Assembly (NCBI GenBank): GCA_017543905.1
Contig: JAFYFC010000053.1
Coordinates: forward strand, 47,562 to 111,561
Source: Clostridia bacterium
Lineage (GTDB): Bacteria > Bacillota > Clostridia > Christensenellales > Aristaeellaceae
DNA: 64,000 bases
Reading direction: 5' to 3'
This document shows, piece by piece, positions 1 to 8,395 of the stretch. The position numbers and the translations under genes were made by a program. Position 1 is the first letter of the stretch. Each line of letters begins with the position of its first letter. The notes under the pieces were generated by a model. The model saw only the letters and a program-made list of their open reading frames with translations, ran no database searches and was not told the origin of the DNA.

Positions 1-729
1 GAGCTGACCGGCGGCTTCAACACGCTGCTCAATTACATAGGCGGCGACGACGGCAGCGATACGATCACTTATATGCAGCAGCTGAAGGGCGTTACCCCGG
101 AAACCTTTGCGCAGTATTCGTCGCTTTACGAAAAGTTCGCAGAAAACTCTATCTACGCGACTGCAGGTTCCGCCGCGAAGATCAACCAGTACGCGGATAT
201 CTACGGACGCATACTCAATCCCTTCAGCGTGCAGGACGCTTCCGAGCAGGAATTTGCGGACCTGACTGAGGATTACGTATACTTCGATGAGGTTCGTGCG
301 TGCTTTGAGAACGCGCTTATTTTCCCGAACTCCGAAACCGAGTTCGGCGTAAACGAGGCCGCGACTCTGGGCGAGCTCGCAGCGGGCATCTATTCCTACC
401 TTGGATACGGCAGCGACCAACAGGAGGCTGTCAGCTTCCTGAGCGGCTACGGCCTTATTCCGGCGGAGAGCCCGGACACTGAGCTTACGCGCGAGGATCT
501 TGCGTACTACACCGCTTATATCTGCATGGGTCTCGGCGTAGAGGTAAGCGAAGTCGCGATAGACGAGTACGCTGACGCCGCCGACGTCACCGAAGGCGCC
601 GAGGGTCTGGTAGGCTGGACGGTCGCGGCAGGCCTGCTGCCCATGGAGGACGAGAATATCTATCCGCAGCGCACGGCTACCAAGGGCGAGCTCTGCTACG
701 ACTTATACTATCTGCTGATCGCGGAATAA
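1..729 (+). CDS. C-terminal part of an SLH-like surface protein (5' end outside window)
   Basis: The reading frame is open from base 1, so the first in-frame ATG at 73 is internal and the protein begins upstream of the window. The visible part is acidic and shows degenerate S-layer-homology-like units: a TLGELAAGIYSYLG stretch, TREDLAYYTAYICMGLG, then a D-A-A-D-V...VGWTVAAGLLP segment and a final TKGELCYDLYYLL. This spacing (helix, Asp-Val turn, W-A-like helix with G-L) is how SLH repeats read. SLH modules anchor exported proteins to the cell wall, so a cell-surface or secreted location is inferred. The N-terminal domains and function cannot be seen. A terminator follows directly. Confidence 0.6.
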   Translation, partial: ELTGGFNTLLNYIGGDDGSDTITYMQQLKGVTPETFAQYSSLYEKFAENSIYATAGSAAKINQYADIYGRILNPFSVQDASEQEFADLTEDYVYFDEVRACFENALIFPNSETEFGVNEAATLGELAAGIYSYLGYGSDQQEAVSFLSGYGLIPAESPDTELTREDLAYYTAYICMGLGVEVSEVAIDEYADAADVTEGAEGLVGWTVAAGLLPMEDENIYPQRTATKGELCYDLYYLLIAE

Positions 730-747
730 TCAAAGCTTTACTCACAT

Positions 748-779
748 GGCGGGAGATTTCGACGTCTCCCGCCGTTTTT
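748..779 (+). terminator. Rho-independent terminator after the SLH-like gene
   Basis: A 9-bp perfect stem (GGCGGGAGA at 748-756, TCTCCCGCC at 765-773) is followed by a run of T at 775-779, 18 bp past the stop codon. Confidence 0.85.
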
Positions 780-792
780 ATATGCTTTCCGC

Positions 793-821
793 TTGCGCCG
801 ATATTATTTTTATGTTATAAT
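793..821 (+). promoter_or_regulatory. Sigma-A-type promoter of the GH13 gene
   Basis: TTGCGC (793-798), a 17-bp spacer and TATAAT (816-821) lie just upstream of the ribosome site AAGGAG (837-842) of the amylase gene. Confidence 0.65.
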
Positions 822-850
822 TAGCGCATAACAAAGAAGGAGATGAGAGC

Positions 851-2362
851 ATGAACAAGCGACTTTGGTCTGTATTGCTGACGCTATGCCTGCTGTTCGG
901 TATGTGCGCATATTCGGAGAACGCTTCGTCCGGCTGCTGGTACGAAATTTTCGTTTACTCGTATTCAGACTCGGACGGCGACGGCACGGGCGATTTGCGC
1001 GGCGTTATAAACAAGCTCGACTATATCGAATACATGGGCTACGAGGGTATATGGCTGATGCCCGTCATGCCGTCCCCCAGCTATCACAAATACGACGTGA
1101 CCGATTATATGAACGTCGATCCGCTCTACGGCACGCTTGACGACATGCGCAGTCTGGTAAGCGAATGCCACGAACGCGGGATTCGCGTAATTATCGACCT
1201 GCCCGTAAACCATACCTCTACTCGCCACAAATGGTTCGAGCTTGCAAGCACGGCGCTTAAATTCGGAAATCCGGACAACAAATATGTTAGCTATTATAAC
1301 TTCAGCAAAACCGCCGGCGCGGGTTACGTGCGTCTGCAGGGCACCTCGTGGTATTATGAGGAGCAGTTCGCGGGCGGCGGCATGCCGGACCTGAATCTCG
1401 ACAACGCCGAGGTGCGTTCGGAGATACAGCGCATACTCGAATTCTGGCTGTGCGACGTGGACGTCGACGGCTTCAGGCTCGACGCGGTCACGAGTTATTA
1501 TTCCACGCTCGAAGGCGACGTGGAGTTTTTGGCGTGGCTGAATGCCGAATCCGAAGCGTTGAAGCCCGGCTGCTACATAGTCGGCGAAGCGTGGACGAGC
1601 CTTTCGCAGATACAGAAATACTACGAAAGCGGCATAGACAGCTTCTTCCTGTTCCCGGCTTCGCAGGCTGAGGGATATATCGTGAGCGCGATCAATTCCA
1701 AATCTCCCGGGCAAAAATATATGAATTATCTGCTCACGACCGAAAGCACGCTGAAGAAAGGCATTATCGCGCCGTTTTTGTGCAATCACGATACGGGGCG
1801 CGCGATTGGGCTATTGCAGGCGAGATCGAATCCCGCAAAGGCGAAGTTCGGCGAAGCGCTGCTTAATCTGTTCCCCGGATACACGTTTACTTATTACGGC
1901 GACGAAATCGGAATGGCGGGCAGCGGCGCCGATCCGAACAAGCGCATCGGCATGTACTGGACTGACGGCGAGGTCACATTGCCCCCGCCCGGCGCTGACC
2001 AGCTCGATTATCCTTATCCGTGCGTGTACGAGCAGATCGCGAACGAAGACTCGCTGCTCAATTACTGCAGGGCGATCAATCTGCTGAAGGCTGAATTCCC
2101 CGTAATCAGCGCAGGCAGAACACGCGAGCTGCTGACGGAAAAAGCCTACTGTGTTTTTGAGAGATTCACTAATGACGCTTCGGTCGTGATTGCGATAAAT
2201 TTCTCTTCTTCGGGCATCGCGCAAGCGATGCTGTGCGGAGAATACGCGCTTGCAGGGGAGCTTGAAACCGGCAGCGAAGCAGTCGCTGTAAGCGTAATTG
2301 ACGGCACGACAGGCATCACCCTTCCGCCGTACGCGGTAGCGGTGCTCGTGCCGGTAAACTAA
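851..2362 (+). CDS. Secreted alpha-amylase family (GH13) glycoside hydrolase
   Basis: A 503-residue GH13 enzyme that should hydrolyse or rearrange alpha-glucans outside the membrane. An N-terminal signal peptide (about residues 1-22, hydrophobic LLTLCLLFGMCA core) has no clear lipobox. The GH13 conserved regions are present: D-x-D-G-D-G-x-G-D near residue 40 (typical calcium/loop motif of oligo-1,6-glucosidase-like enzymes), DLPVNHTS (116-123), GFRLDAV with nucleophile Asp211, VGEAW with acid/base Glu246, and CNHDTG with Asp314. The C-terminal 100 residues look like the usual beta-sandwich domain C. Start ATG 851 is fixed by AAGGAG 8 bp upstream. It is monocistronic, with its own promoter and a hairpin downstream. 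Substrate within GH13 (maltooligosaccharide or branched dextrin) cannot be read. Confidence 0.93.
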   Translation: MNKRLWSVLLTLCLLFGMCAYSENASSGCWYEIFVYSYSDSDGDGTGDLRGVINKLDYIEYMGYEGIWLMPVMPSPSYHKYDVTDYMNVDPLYGTLDDMRSLVSECHERGIRVIIDLPVNHTSTRHKWFELASTALKFGNPDNKYVSYYNFSKTAGAGYVRLQGTSWYYEEQFAGGGMPDLNLDNAEVRSEIQRILEFWLCDVDVDGFRLDAVTSYYSTLEGDVEFLAWLNAESEALKPGCYIVGEAWTSLSQIQKYYESGIDSFFLFPASQAEGYIVSAINSKSPGQKYMNYLLTTESTLKKGIIAPFLCNHDTGRAIGLLQARSNPAKAKFGEALLNLFPGYTFTYYGDEIGMAGSGADPNKRIGMYWTDGEVTLPPPGADQLDYPYPCVYEQIANEDSLLNYCRAINLLKAEFPVISAGRTRELLTEKAYCVFERFTNDASVVIAINFSSSGIAQAMLCGEYALAGELETGSEAVAVSVIDGTTGITLPPYAVAVLVPVN

Positions 2363-2381
2363 ATAAAACAGATTTCATATA

Positions 2382-2424
2382 CACAGAAATCGGGACGCGA
2401 GCTTCATCCGTCCCTATTTCTGTG
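2382..2424. terminator. Terminator-like hairpin between convergent genes
   Basis: Arms CACAGAAAT-c-GGGACG (2382-2397) and CGTCCC-t-ATTTCTGTG (2409-2424) pair with one mismatch. The hairpin sits between the amylase (+) and the GNAT gene (-). T-tracts are poor on both sides. Confidence 0.6.
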
Positions 2425-2466
2425 CGTCTGTATGCGGTGCAAATGCACGCGTATGCTTTTACGATC

Positions 2467-2967
2467 TCAGCTTATTTCTTTAATATAAAACCTGTCCATG
2501 GCGCCGTGCACGGCAAAAGCGGGCGGCTTAGTGCTTTTGTAGCCGCAGCTTTCATATACGTGAATGGCAGCGGCAAGCCTTGTGTGGGTTTCGAGGTACA
2601 TTCTTTTATATCCAAGCTCACGCGCTTTTGCTTCCGCGCAGCCGATCAGCTTGTAGGACAGCCTTCTCCCCTGCACACGCGTATCTATATACAGCTTCTG
2701 CATTTCAGCGCAGGAAGGTATCTCGTCAAGCTCCGCGATGCCGATGCCGCCCAGTACGTTTTGACCGTCGGTCAGTACGAAATACGCCCGTTTATCCGGC
2801 CTGAGCGAATAATAATCGCTCAGCTTGTCAAGACACGCGTCGAAATATGCCGTGCCGGGTATGTCGAGGCCGTGCCGCTTAAGGCTTGAGCGCACGAGAG
2901 CCGCAAGCGCCGCGTCGTCGCCCGCACGGATCGGTCTTATAAATAAGTCAGATCCTGTGTGCTTCAT
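2467..2967 (-). CDS. GNAT family N-acetyltransferase
   Basis: A 166-residue single-domain GNAT protein: an R-P-I-R-A-G-D start typical of the first strand, a beta4-alpha3 acetyl-CoA loop reading VQGRRLSYKLI, the following L-G-Y-K-R-M-Y-L-E-T strand, and the Y-E-S-C-G-Y-K motif near the end. These enzymes move an acetyl group from acetyl-CoA to an amine; the substrate is unknown. The ATG at 2967 lies inside the 3' end of the UroD-like gene (20-bp overlap), so translation is probably coupled. It is the last gene of a three-gene operon with the epimerase and UroD-like genes. Confidence 0.85.
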   Translation of the reverse strand: MKHTGSDLFIRPIRAGDDAALAALVRSSLKRHGLDIPGTAYFDACLDKLSDYYSLRPDKRAYFVLTDGQNVLGGIGIAELDEIPSCAEMQKLYIDTRVQGRRLSYKLIGCAEAKARELGYKRMYLETHTRLAAAIHVYESCGYKSTKPPAFAVHGAMDRFYIKEIS

Positions 2968-3904
2968 CCGCGACTATACGTATGCGTTCTTCCGCAAGCT
3001 CGTTGTGCAGGCTGCAGTCTGCGCCGAGTATGTAGCCTTGTTTTCCGCCCATTTGTATAAGGCTGTGCGTTTCCCGCTCAAGCTCTTCGCGCGAGCCTGT
3101 ATACAGCAGTGTGCCAGAACGATTGTCGAAGCCGCCCCATACCGTACAGCCGAACTGACGTTTGGCTTCGGCGATATCGTATATGTCGATATAGCGCGAC
3201 CAGCTTACGACAGGCGTCTTATAATCCCGCCACACGGAAAGCCTGTTTTTTATACCCTCCCATGCGCAGAAATGTATGGCGTTCATATCGCTTAAAGAAT
3301 TTGCGTAATCGAGCACTTCAATATCGCTCGGCTTTACCCATGCGGCGTACTCCTCCTCGGTAAAGCGGTTTTCCTCGCCGTTCTGTACAGAATAGAATAT
3401 GCCGTTTGCTCCGGAGGTGTTTATTATGCCGTCTATAAGCAGCTTCGTGTCTTCGGCGATAAGCTTGCAGGCGTATTTCACAGCCTCCGGATTTTCACGT
3501 ATAAAGCGCATCATAAGCGGATAGCCGATTTGAAGACGCAGATACGAAAGCGGCGCAAATATAAGATACAGCGCCGCGCATTCGCCCTTGAGGCCGCGTA
3601 TCACCTTTGCGGTGCGGTTGATCTGTCCGCGTATGAAGGGATGGTATTTGCCCAGCGGCTCTATCTTGTATAAGTCTTCTGCGCTGCTTATGCCCTGCAG
3701 CACGGGAGACGGCCAGCCGAAATACTTGTCTGCGGACAGCTTTACAAAATCCACATCGGTATTGCGATATGAATTAATCTGCTGCTCGGCAAATCTGTCG
3801 TCGTCTGACCAGTATTCGCGCGGCACGTGCTTCCACATGCAAACCGGTACGTGATCGACCTCGCGGCCTTCAAAGGCGGCCCTGACCCGTTCGAGCTTAT
3901 TCAT
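2948..3904 (-). CDS. Uroporphyrinogen decarboxylase-like (URO-D superfamily) protein
   Basis: 318 residues. The N-terminus N-K-L-E-R-V-R-A-A-F-E-G-R-E-V-D-H-V-P-V is the hallmark opening of the URO-D/methyltransferase superfamily. Downstream are the long helix-rich TIM-barrel pattern and a C-terminal Y-I-L-G-A-D-C-S-L-H segment in the place of the usual G-x-D-C family motif. True HemE enzymes have an R-Q-A-G-R motif, which is absent, so a haem role is unlikely. Relatives include corrinoid/CoM methyltransferases (MtaA type) and many uncharacterised clostridial proteins. The start ATG overlaps the epimerase stop by 8 bp (GACGATGAATAA), implying coupling. There are no haem or corrinoid genes nearby; the neighbours hint at modified-sugar or cofactor chemistry, which is speculative. 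Confidence 0.75.
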   Translation of the reverse strand: MNKLERVRAAFEGREVDHVPVCMWKHVPREYWSDDDRFAEQQINSYRNTDVDFVKLSADKYFGWPSPVLQGISSAEDLYKIEPLGKYHPFIRGQINRTAKVIRGLKGECAALYLIFAPLSYLRLQIGYPLMMRFIRENPEAVKYACKLIAEDTKLLIDGIINTSGANGIFYSVQNGEENRFTEEEYAAWVKPSDIEVLDYANSLSDMNAIHFCAWEGIKNRLSVWRDYKTPVVSWSRYIDIYDIAEAKRQFGCTVWGGFDNRSGTLLYTGSREELERETHSLIQMGGKQGYILGADCSLHNELAEERIRIVADEAHRI

Positions 3905-4937
3905 CGTCTTCTCCTTTTATTCGTGCAAGCGCCTTGTCTGTTTCTTCGATCACACGGTCGCACCATGCGTCGAACTCAGCATCCTCCCTCTGGCATTCGG
4001 GATGCGAAAGCACGTAATCCAGCGCGATCCGCACGCCCTGCTTGAAGGGCACGTTCGTGCGCATATTCGGCTCTATACGCTTTATCTTGCTGTTGTCGAA
4101 AACGACCGAAACCGATTTGTCGCCTGTGAGGCTCCCTTCGTAATCGTAGCCGAACTTTCTGCCTGCCGCAGCGAGGAATTCGCTCGAGATATGCCGCGCG
4201 TTCAGCTTGACGTTCAGTGCGTCGGCTATCGTCTGATATATCTGATCCCACGTAAGCACCTCGTCTCCGGTAATATGGAAGGCTTCGCCGATTGCGTGTA
4301 TGTTGCCCATGAGCGCCGTGAAGCCCACGGCAAAATCCGTATTGAATGTAAGATGCCACAGTGACGAGCCGTCGCCCTGTATTATAACCGGCTTGCCCGC
4401 GAGCATACGTTTGATAACTCCGAAGAAGCCGTTTCTCCCCTCTACGCCGAGCGGCACCATGCGCTCGTCGTATGTATGGCTCGGGCGCACTATCGTGATC
4501 GGAAAGCCCGTTTCGCGGTACGCCTTCATAAGCAGTTCCTCGCAGGCGATCTTATTGCGCGAATACTCCCAATGCGGATTCGAGAGCGTGGTCCCCTCGG
4601 TGATTACGTAATTGGCGGCAGGCTTGTGATAGGCGGAGGCGGAGCTTATATAGATATACTGCCCGGTTTTCCCTTCAAACAGCCTTATGTCACGCGCAAC
4701 CTGTTCAGGCCTGAAGCCTATAAACTCGCATACGGAATCGAAGCGCATGCCGTCAAGCTTTTTCCGAACGTCGGATTCGTCGTTTATATCCGCGACGATT
4801 GTATGTACGTTTTCCGGCAATACGCTGCTGCGATTGCCGCGGTTCAGCACATAAACCTCCCACTGCGGATCAAGCGCAAGGCGCTTTACTATCGCCGTGC
4901 TGATCGTGCCCGTTCCGCCAATGAACAACGCTTTCAT
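3897..4937 (-). CDS. NAD-dependent epimerase/dehydratase (extended SDR)
   Basis: 346 residues. The N-terminal Rossmann motif G-G-T-G-T-I-S (residues 7-13) binds NAD(P). The active-site Y-S-R-N-K (YxxxK) lies around residue 123, preceded by the S-S-A-S-A-Y strand. The C-terminal half has the R-P-S-H-T-Y and Q-G-D-G-S-S-L-W-H substrate-domain motifs seen in atypical SDRs related to chloroplast-stem-loop-binding proteins and sugar epimerases. It probably acts on a nucleotide sugar or related diol; the substrate is unknown. It is first in the operon with the UroD-like and GNAT genes. The 206-bp gap to the divergent ABC genes should hold its promoter, though none stands out. Confidence 0.85.
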   Translation of the reverse strand: MKALFIGGTGTISTAIVKRLALDPQWEVYVLNRGNRSSVLPENVHTIVADINDESDVRKKLDGMRFDSVCEFIGFRPEQVARDIRLFEGKTGQYIYISSASAYHKPAANYVITEGTTLSNPHWEYSRNKIACEELLMKAYRETGFPITIVRPSHTYDERMVPLGVEGRNGFFGVIKRMLAGKPVIIQGDGSSLWHLTFNTDFAVGFTALMGNIHAIGEAFHITGDEVLTWDQIYQTIADALNVKLNARHISSEFLAAAGRKFGYDYEGSLTGDKSVSVVFDNSKIKRIEPNMRTNVPFKQGVRIALDYVLSHPECQREDAEFDAWCDRVIEETDKALARIKGEDDE

Positions 4938-5073
4938 AAAAATACCTCCGAGCGTAAACTGTTTATTTAAATATATTCAATGCCAATTCATGATTTCCTG
5001 CAACAGAGCGCAATTTCATCTTCGGCGCATTCAAGTATTTATTTTCGCAGCCTTGAATTTTAATATACTTTTT

Positions 5074-5104
5074 TGTAAACTTTCATTGCGCTGCATAGTT
5101 TACA
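5074..5104. promoter_or_regulatory. Inverted repeat upstream of ABC exporter genes (possible operator)
   Basis: TGTAAACT (5074-5081) and AGTTTACA (5097-5104) form a perfect 8-bp inverted repeat with a 15-bp spacer, 41 bp before the ABC ATPase start. GntR/YtrA-type repressors often control such exporters, but no regulator gene is adjacent and an 8-bp repeat of this kind can arise by chance. Confidence 0.35.
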
Positions 5105-5144
5105 GGTATGCGCGTCTATAAATAAGCTTACGGAGAAACGTTTT

Positions 5145-6044
5145 ATGATACTCGAGCTTCAGGACATTTATAAATCCTTCGGAGAAAAGCAGGTGCTTCG
5201 CGGTATCTCTTTCAAAGCGGAGGGCGGCAAGGCATTCGGACTGCTCGGCCGGAACGGCGCAGGCAAAACGACCACGCTGCGCATTATTATGAACGTATTC
5301 GGCGCAGCAGGCGGGCAGGTGCTCTTTGACAGCGAACAGATAGATTATAACAAAGTACACTTTGGGTATCTTCCGGAGGAACGCGGGCTGTATCCCAAGA
5401 AAAAGATAAGCGAGCAGCTGATCTATTTTGCGATGCTCAAGGGAATGACGCGCAAAGACGCAATAAGAGCCATTGATTACTGGCTCGAACGGCTCGGTAT
5501 GACCGAATACCGTGACAAGCGGCTCGACACGCTTTCAAAGGGCAATCAGCAGAAAATACAGCTTATCACTGCGCTTGCGCACGATCCCGAAATAGTGATA
5601 CTCGACGAACCGTTTTCCGGTCTCGATCCGGTAAACGCACTGCTGCTTAAGGATGTCGTAAAGGAGACGATAGCCAAAGGCAAGATCGTACTGTTTTCAA
5701 GCCATCAGATGAATTATATAGAGGAGTTCTGCGACAGCATTGCAATTTTGAACAGCGGAAAAATCGCCATAGCCGGAGAACTCACCGAAATAAAGCACAG
5801 CTACCCGCGCAACCGCCTCGTCGTAAAATCGCGTCAAAACGCCGAAATCGCGCGCGCATACGCAGCTTCCTGCACGCAGGCTGAAAACGGAGAGCTTATT
5901 ATCACGCTTGAGGACGCAAAAAGCAAGCAGAACGAAATGCAGAAGCTGTCAGGCAGCTACGACATAGACGAAATCAGGGTCTTCGAGCCAACGCTCAACG
6001 ATATATTCGTGGAGTATGCGGGTCAGACAGACGCACAGAGGTGA
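5145..6044 (+). CDS. ABC-2 type exporter ATP-binding protein (NatA-like)
   Basis: 299 residues with all ABC ATPase motifs: Walker A GRNGAGKTT (about residues 36-44), signature LSKGNQQKIQ (about 130), Walker B VILDEP (about 149-154) and an H-loop in FSSHQMN. The C-terminal 80 residues are an extra domain typical of NatA/CcmA-like ATPases that pair with ABC-2 permeases. The next gene, only 6 bp downstream, encodes such a permease. Together they should export a small molecule, ion or peptide across the membrane. The start ATG is preceded by CGGAGA. Confidence 0.92.
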   Translation: MILELQDIYKSFGEKQVLRGISFKAEGGKAFGLLGRNGAGKTTTLRIIMNVFGAAGGQVLFDSEQIDYNKVHFGYLPEERGLYPKKKISEQLIYFAMLKGMTRKDAIRAIDYWLERLGMTEYRDKRLDTLSKGNQQKIQLITALAHDPEIVILDEPFSGLDPVNALLLKDVVKETIAKGKIVLFSSHQMNYIEEFCDSIAILNSGKIAIAGELTEIKHSYPRNRLVVKSRQNAEIARAYAASCTQAENGELIITLEDAKSKQNEMQKLSGSYDIDEIRVFEPTLNDIFVEYAGQTDAQR

Positions 6045-6050
6045 GATAAA

Positions 6051-7292
6051 TTGAAGCAGTTTAAAAGAATACTTGTTTTCGAGCTCGGCAATTATCTGAA
6101 AAATAAAGTGTTTGTTGGAGTCACGGTTTTTCTTGCGGTGGTGATCGCGGCGGTAATGTTCTTTCCGCGCATAAAGGCCGCCGTCAGCAGTAACGAACCG
6201 CGGCAAAGCGCCGACAAGCCCATAATGCTAGTAGCGGCTGAAAACATGTCAGACGCGGATATGCAAAACGCGTTTGCGTCCGTCTTCGGCGAGTACGAAG
6301 TAAAGTATACGGACGAGGGTATCGATAGCATAAAAAATCAGATAACAGGCGGCGCGGCCGAATGCGCGTTCGTTCTGCACGGTAACGGCGCGTACACGTA
6401 TTATGTGAACAACCTGAGCATGTACGACACCAATACCGAGACAGCCGAGGCGCTGCTTTCAGGCATCCGCCAGGTAGTGGAAATGACCCGCGCCGGTCTT
6501 ACTGCCGAAGACGCTCAAAGCATACTCTCGATAAGAGTAGGCGGCGAAACCGTCAATCTCGGCAAGGATCAGATGCAGAATTTCTTCTACACGTACATAA
6601 TGATATTCGCGCTGTATATGGTTATACTGCTTTACGGTCAGATGGTCGCGACCAACGTAGCCACCGAAAAAAGCTCGCGCGCGATGGAGCTGCTTATAAC
6701 GAGCGCAAGGCCTGCCTCGATGATGTTCGGCAAGGTTATCGCTTCGTGTATTGCAGGTCTCACGCAGCTTGCCGTCGTATTCGGCTCGGCGCTCGTTTTC
6801 TACAATCTGAACAGTAAATACTGGGGCGACAATCCCATAATCAGATCGATATTCGATATGCCGACGGATCTGTTTGCGTATATGCTGCTGTTTTTTGTGC
6901 TGGGCTTCCTCATATACGCTTTCATGTTCGGCGCGGTGGGCTCCACGGCTTCCAAGCTCGAAGATATAAACACGTCGGTCATGCCGATAACCCTGCTGTT
7001 CATCGGCGGATTTTTAGTGGTCATGCTTTCTATGACGAGCGGAAACGTAGACACTGCGCTCATGAAGGTCTGTTCGTATATACCCTTCACGTCGCCGATG
7101 GCCATGTTCACACGGCTTGCGATGAGCACCGTTAAGTGGTATGAAACAGCCGTGTCAGTCGCCATACTCATTTGCTCCGTCGTCGTTATCGGCATAGCGG
7201 CGGCAAAGATATACCGTGTCGGGGTACTTATGTACGGAACCACTCCACGCATAGGAAACGTGATCAAAGCGGTGTTCGGGTCTAAAAAGTAA
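6051..7292 (+). CDS. ABC-2 type exporter permease (NatB-like)
   Basis: 413 residues, starting at TTG 6051 behind AGAGGTGA. One N-terminal membrane helix (VFVGVTVFLAVVIAAVMFF) is followed by an extracytoplasmic domain of about 150 residues, then a cluster of five hydrophobic segments (from about residue 175 to 395) with the S-S-R-A-M-E-L-L motif characteristic of ABC-2/NatB permeases (T-E-K-S-S-R-A-M-E-L-L-I-T-S-A-R-P). It forms a complex with the upstream ATPase. NatAB exports Na+ in Bacillus, but many homologues export other compounds, so the substrate is left open. Confidence 0.9.
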   Translation: MKQFKRILVFELGNYLKNKVFVGVTVFLAVVIAAVMFFPRIKAAVSSNEPRQSADKPIMLVAAENMSDADMQNAFASVFGEYEVKYTDEGIDSIKNQITGGAAECAFVLHGNGAYTYYVNNLSMYDTNTETAEALLSGIRQVVEMTRAGLTAEDAQSILSIRVGGETVNLGKDQMQNFFYTYIMIFALYMVILLYGQMVATNVATEKSSRAMELLITSARPASMMFGKVIASCIAGLTQLAVVFGSALVFYNLNSKYWGDNPIIRSIFDMPTDLFAYMLLFFVLGFLIYAFMFGAVGSTASKLEDINTSVMPITLLFIGGFLVVMLSMTSGNVDTALMKVCSYIPFTSPMAMFTRLAMSTVKWYETAVSVAILICSVVVIGIAAAKIYRVGVLMYGTTPRIGNVIKAVFGSKK

Positions 7293-7387
7293 ACGGACGT
7301 CTTCTGCTCGTTTAAAAACACTTTCGGTCGTGCAGGAAAACCGTTCTTCGCGTTGAAATATAACTTAAAAATATAATGGAGGCCTGT

Positions 7388-8395
7388 ATGGAAGAAAAGC
7401 TTTATAAGGGCAGCTCAGTCATTACGCGTTATCCGGACGTCATTCTTTCGAAAGATGACGTGCCTTACGATTCGGCACTCACCTTCAACGCAGGCATAGT
7501 CAGAGAGGAAAACGGCTATCTGATGCTGTTCAGGAACGACTACGGCTGTACACAGGCCGAATGGGAAGCCGGCAAGCGCTTCAAGGGCACGAACCTCGGT
7601 CTTGCACGCAGCAAGGACGGCATTAAGTGGACAGTCGATCCCGAGCCTTCCTTTGAGCTTGCGCAGCTTAAAAACGAGGAGTTCGTACGCGCATACGACC
7701 CGCGCATCACCGTTATGGACGGGCATTATTACGTATGCTTCGCCGTGGATACCAAGCACGGCGTGCACGGCGGCATCTGCCGTACGGACGATTTCAAGAA
7801 TTACGAAATCCTATCCATATCCGTGCCCGACAACCGCAATATGGTGCTGTTCCCGGAGAAAATAGGCGGCAAATACGTGCGTCTCGAACGTCCCATGCCT
7901 GTATATTCGCGTGACGGCGACAAGTTCGATATCTGGATCAGCGACAGTCCCGATCTCGTATACTGGGGCAATTCGCGCCTCGTGCTGGCCACGGAGGACG
8001 TTCCCTACTGCAACGACAAAATCGGCCCCGGCGCGCCGCCGCTCAAAACCGATAAGGGCTGGCTGGTAATCTTCCATTCTGTGGACATAGATCCCGCGCG
8101 TGGCAAGAACGGCTGGGAGAACTACTGGCGCAAGCGCTATTGCATAGGCGTGATGCTGCTGGATCTGGAAGATCCTTCGAAGGTCGTGGGAATGAGCAAA
8201 TCTCCCCTTATGATACCGGAGGCTCCGTACGAGCTTGACGGCGGTTTCCGCAACAACGCTCTGTTCCCCTGCGGAATGGTCAGAGACGAAACCGGCCTCA
8301 TACGCATATATTACTCGGCAGGCGACGCCGTGGTTCGCATGGCGACTGCCAAAGAAGAAGACCTGCTCGCACTGTGCTGCGAAAAACGCAAGTGA
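7388..8395 (+). CDS. GH130 family glycosidase/phosphorylase (beta-mannoside type)
   Basis: About 335 residues of five-bladed beta-propeller type. The motif V-R-A-Y-D-P-R-I (about residue 103) carries the catalytic Asp of GH130 phosphorylases, with the typical G-L-A-R-S-K-D-G-I-K-W upstream and G-A-P-P-L-K-T and I-Y-Y-S-A-G-D-A downstream. GH130 enzymes phosphorolyse beta-1,4-, beta-1,2- or beta-1,3-mannosides, giving mannose 1-phosphate, or hydrolyse them. The first ATG at 7376 overlaps its own GGAGG. The ATG at 7388 has GGAGG (7378-7382) 5 bp upstream and is the better start. The next gene overlaps by one base (TGATG) and encodes a HAD phosphatase, which suggests a linked sugar-phosphate step. 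No signal peptide is present, so it acts in the cytoplasm. Confidence 0.88.
   Translation: MEEKLYKGSSVITRYPDVILSKDDVPYDSALTFNAGIVREENGYLMLFRNDYGCTQAEWEAGKRFKGTNLGLARSKDGIKWTVDPEPSFELAQLKNEEFVRAYDPRITVMDGHYYVCFAVDTKHGVHGGICRTDDFKNYEILSISVPDNRNMVLFPEKIGGKYVRLERPMPVYSRDGDKFDIWISDSPDLVYWGNSRLVLATEDVPYCNDKIGPGAPPLKTDKGWLVIFHSVDIDPARGKNGWENYWRKRYCIGVMLLDLEDPSKVVGMSKSPLMIPEAPYELDGGFRNNALFPCGMVRDETGLIRIYYSAGDAVVRMATAKEEDLLALCCEKRK

Noticed and set aside
965..1789. 274-codon minus-strand frame opposite the amylase
   Set aside because: Shadow of GH13, which contains all catalytic regions in the plus frame.
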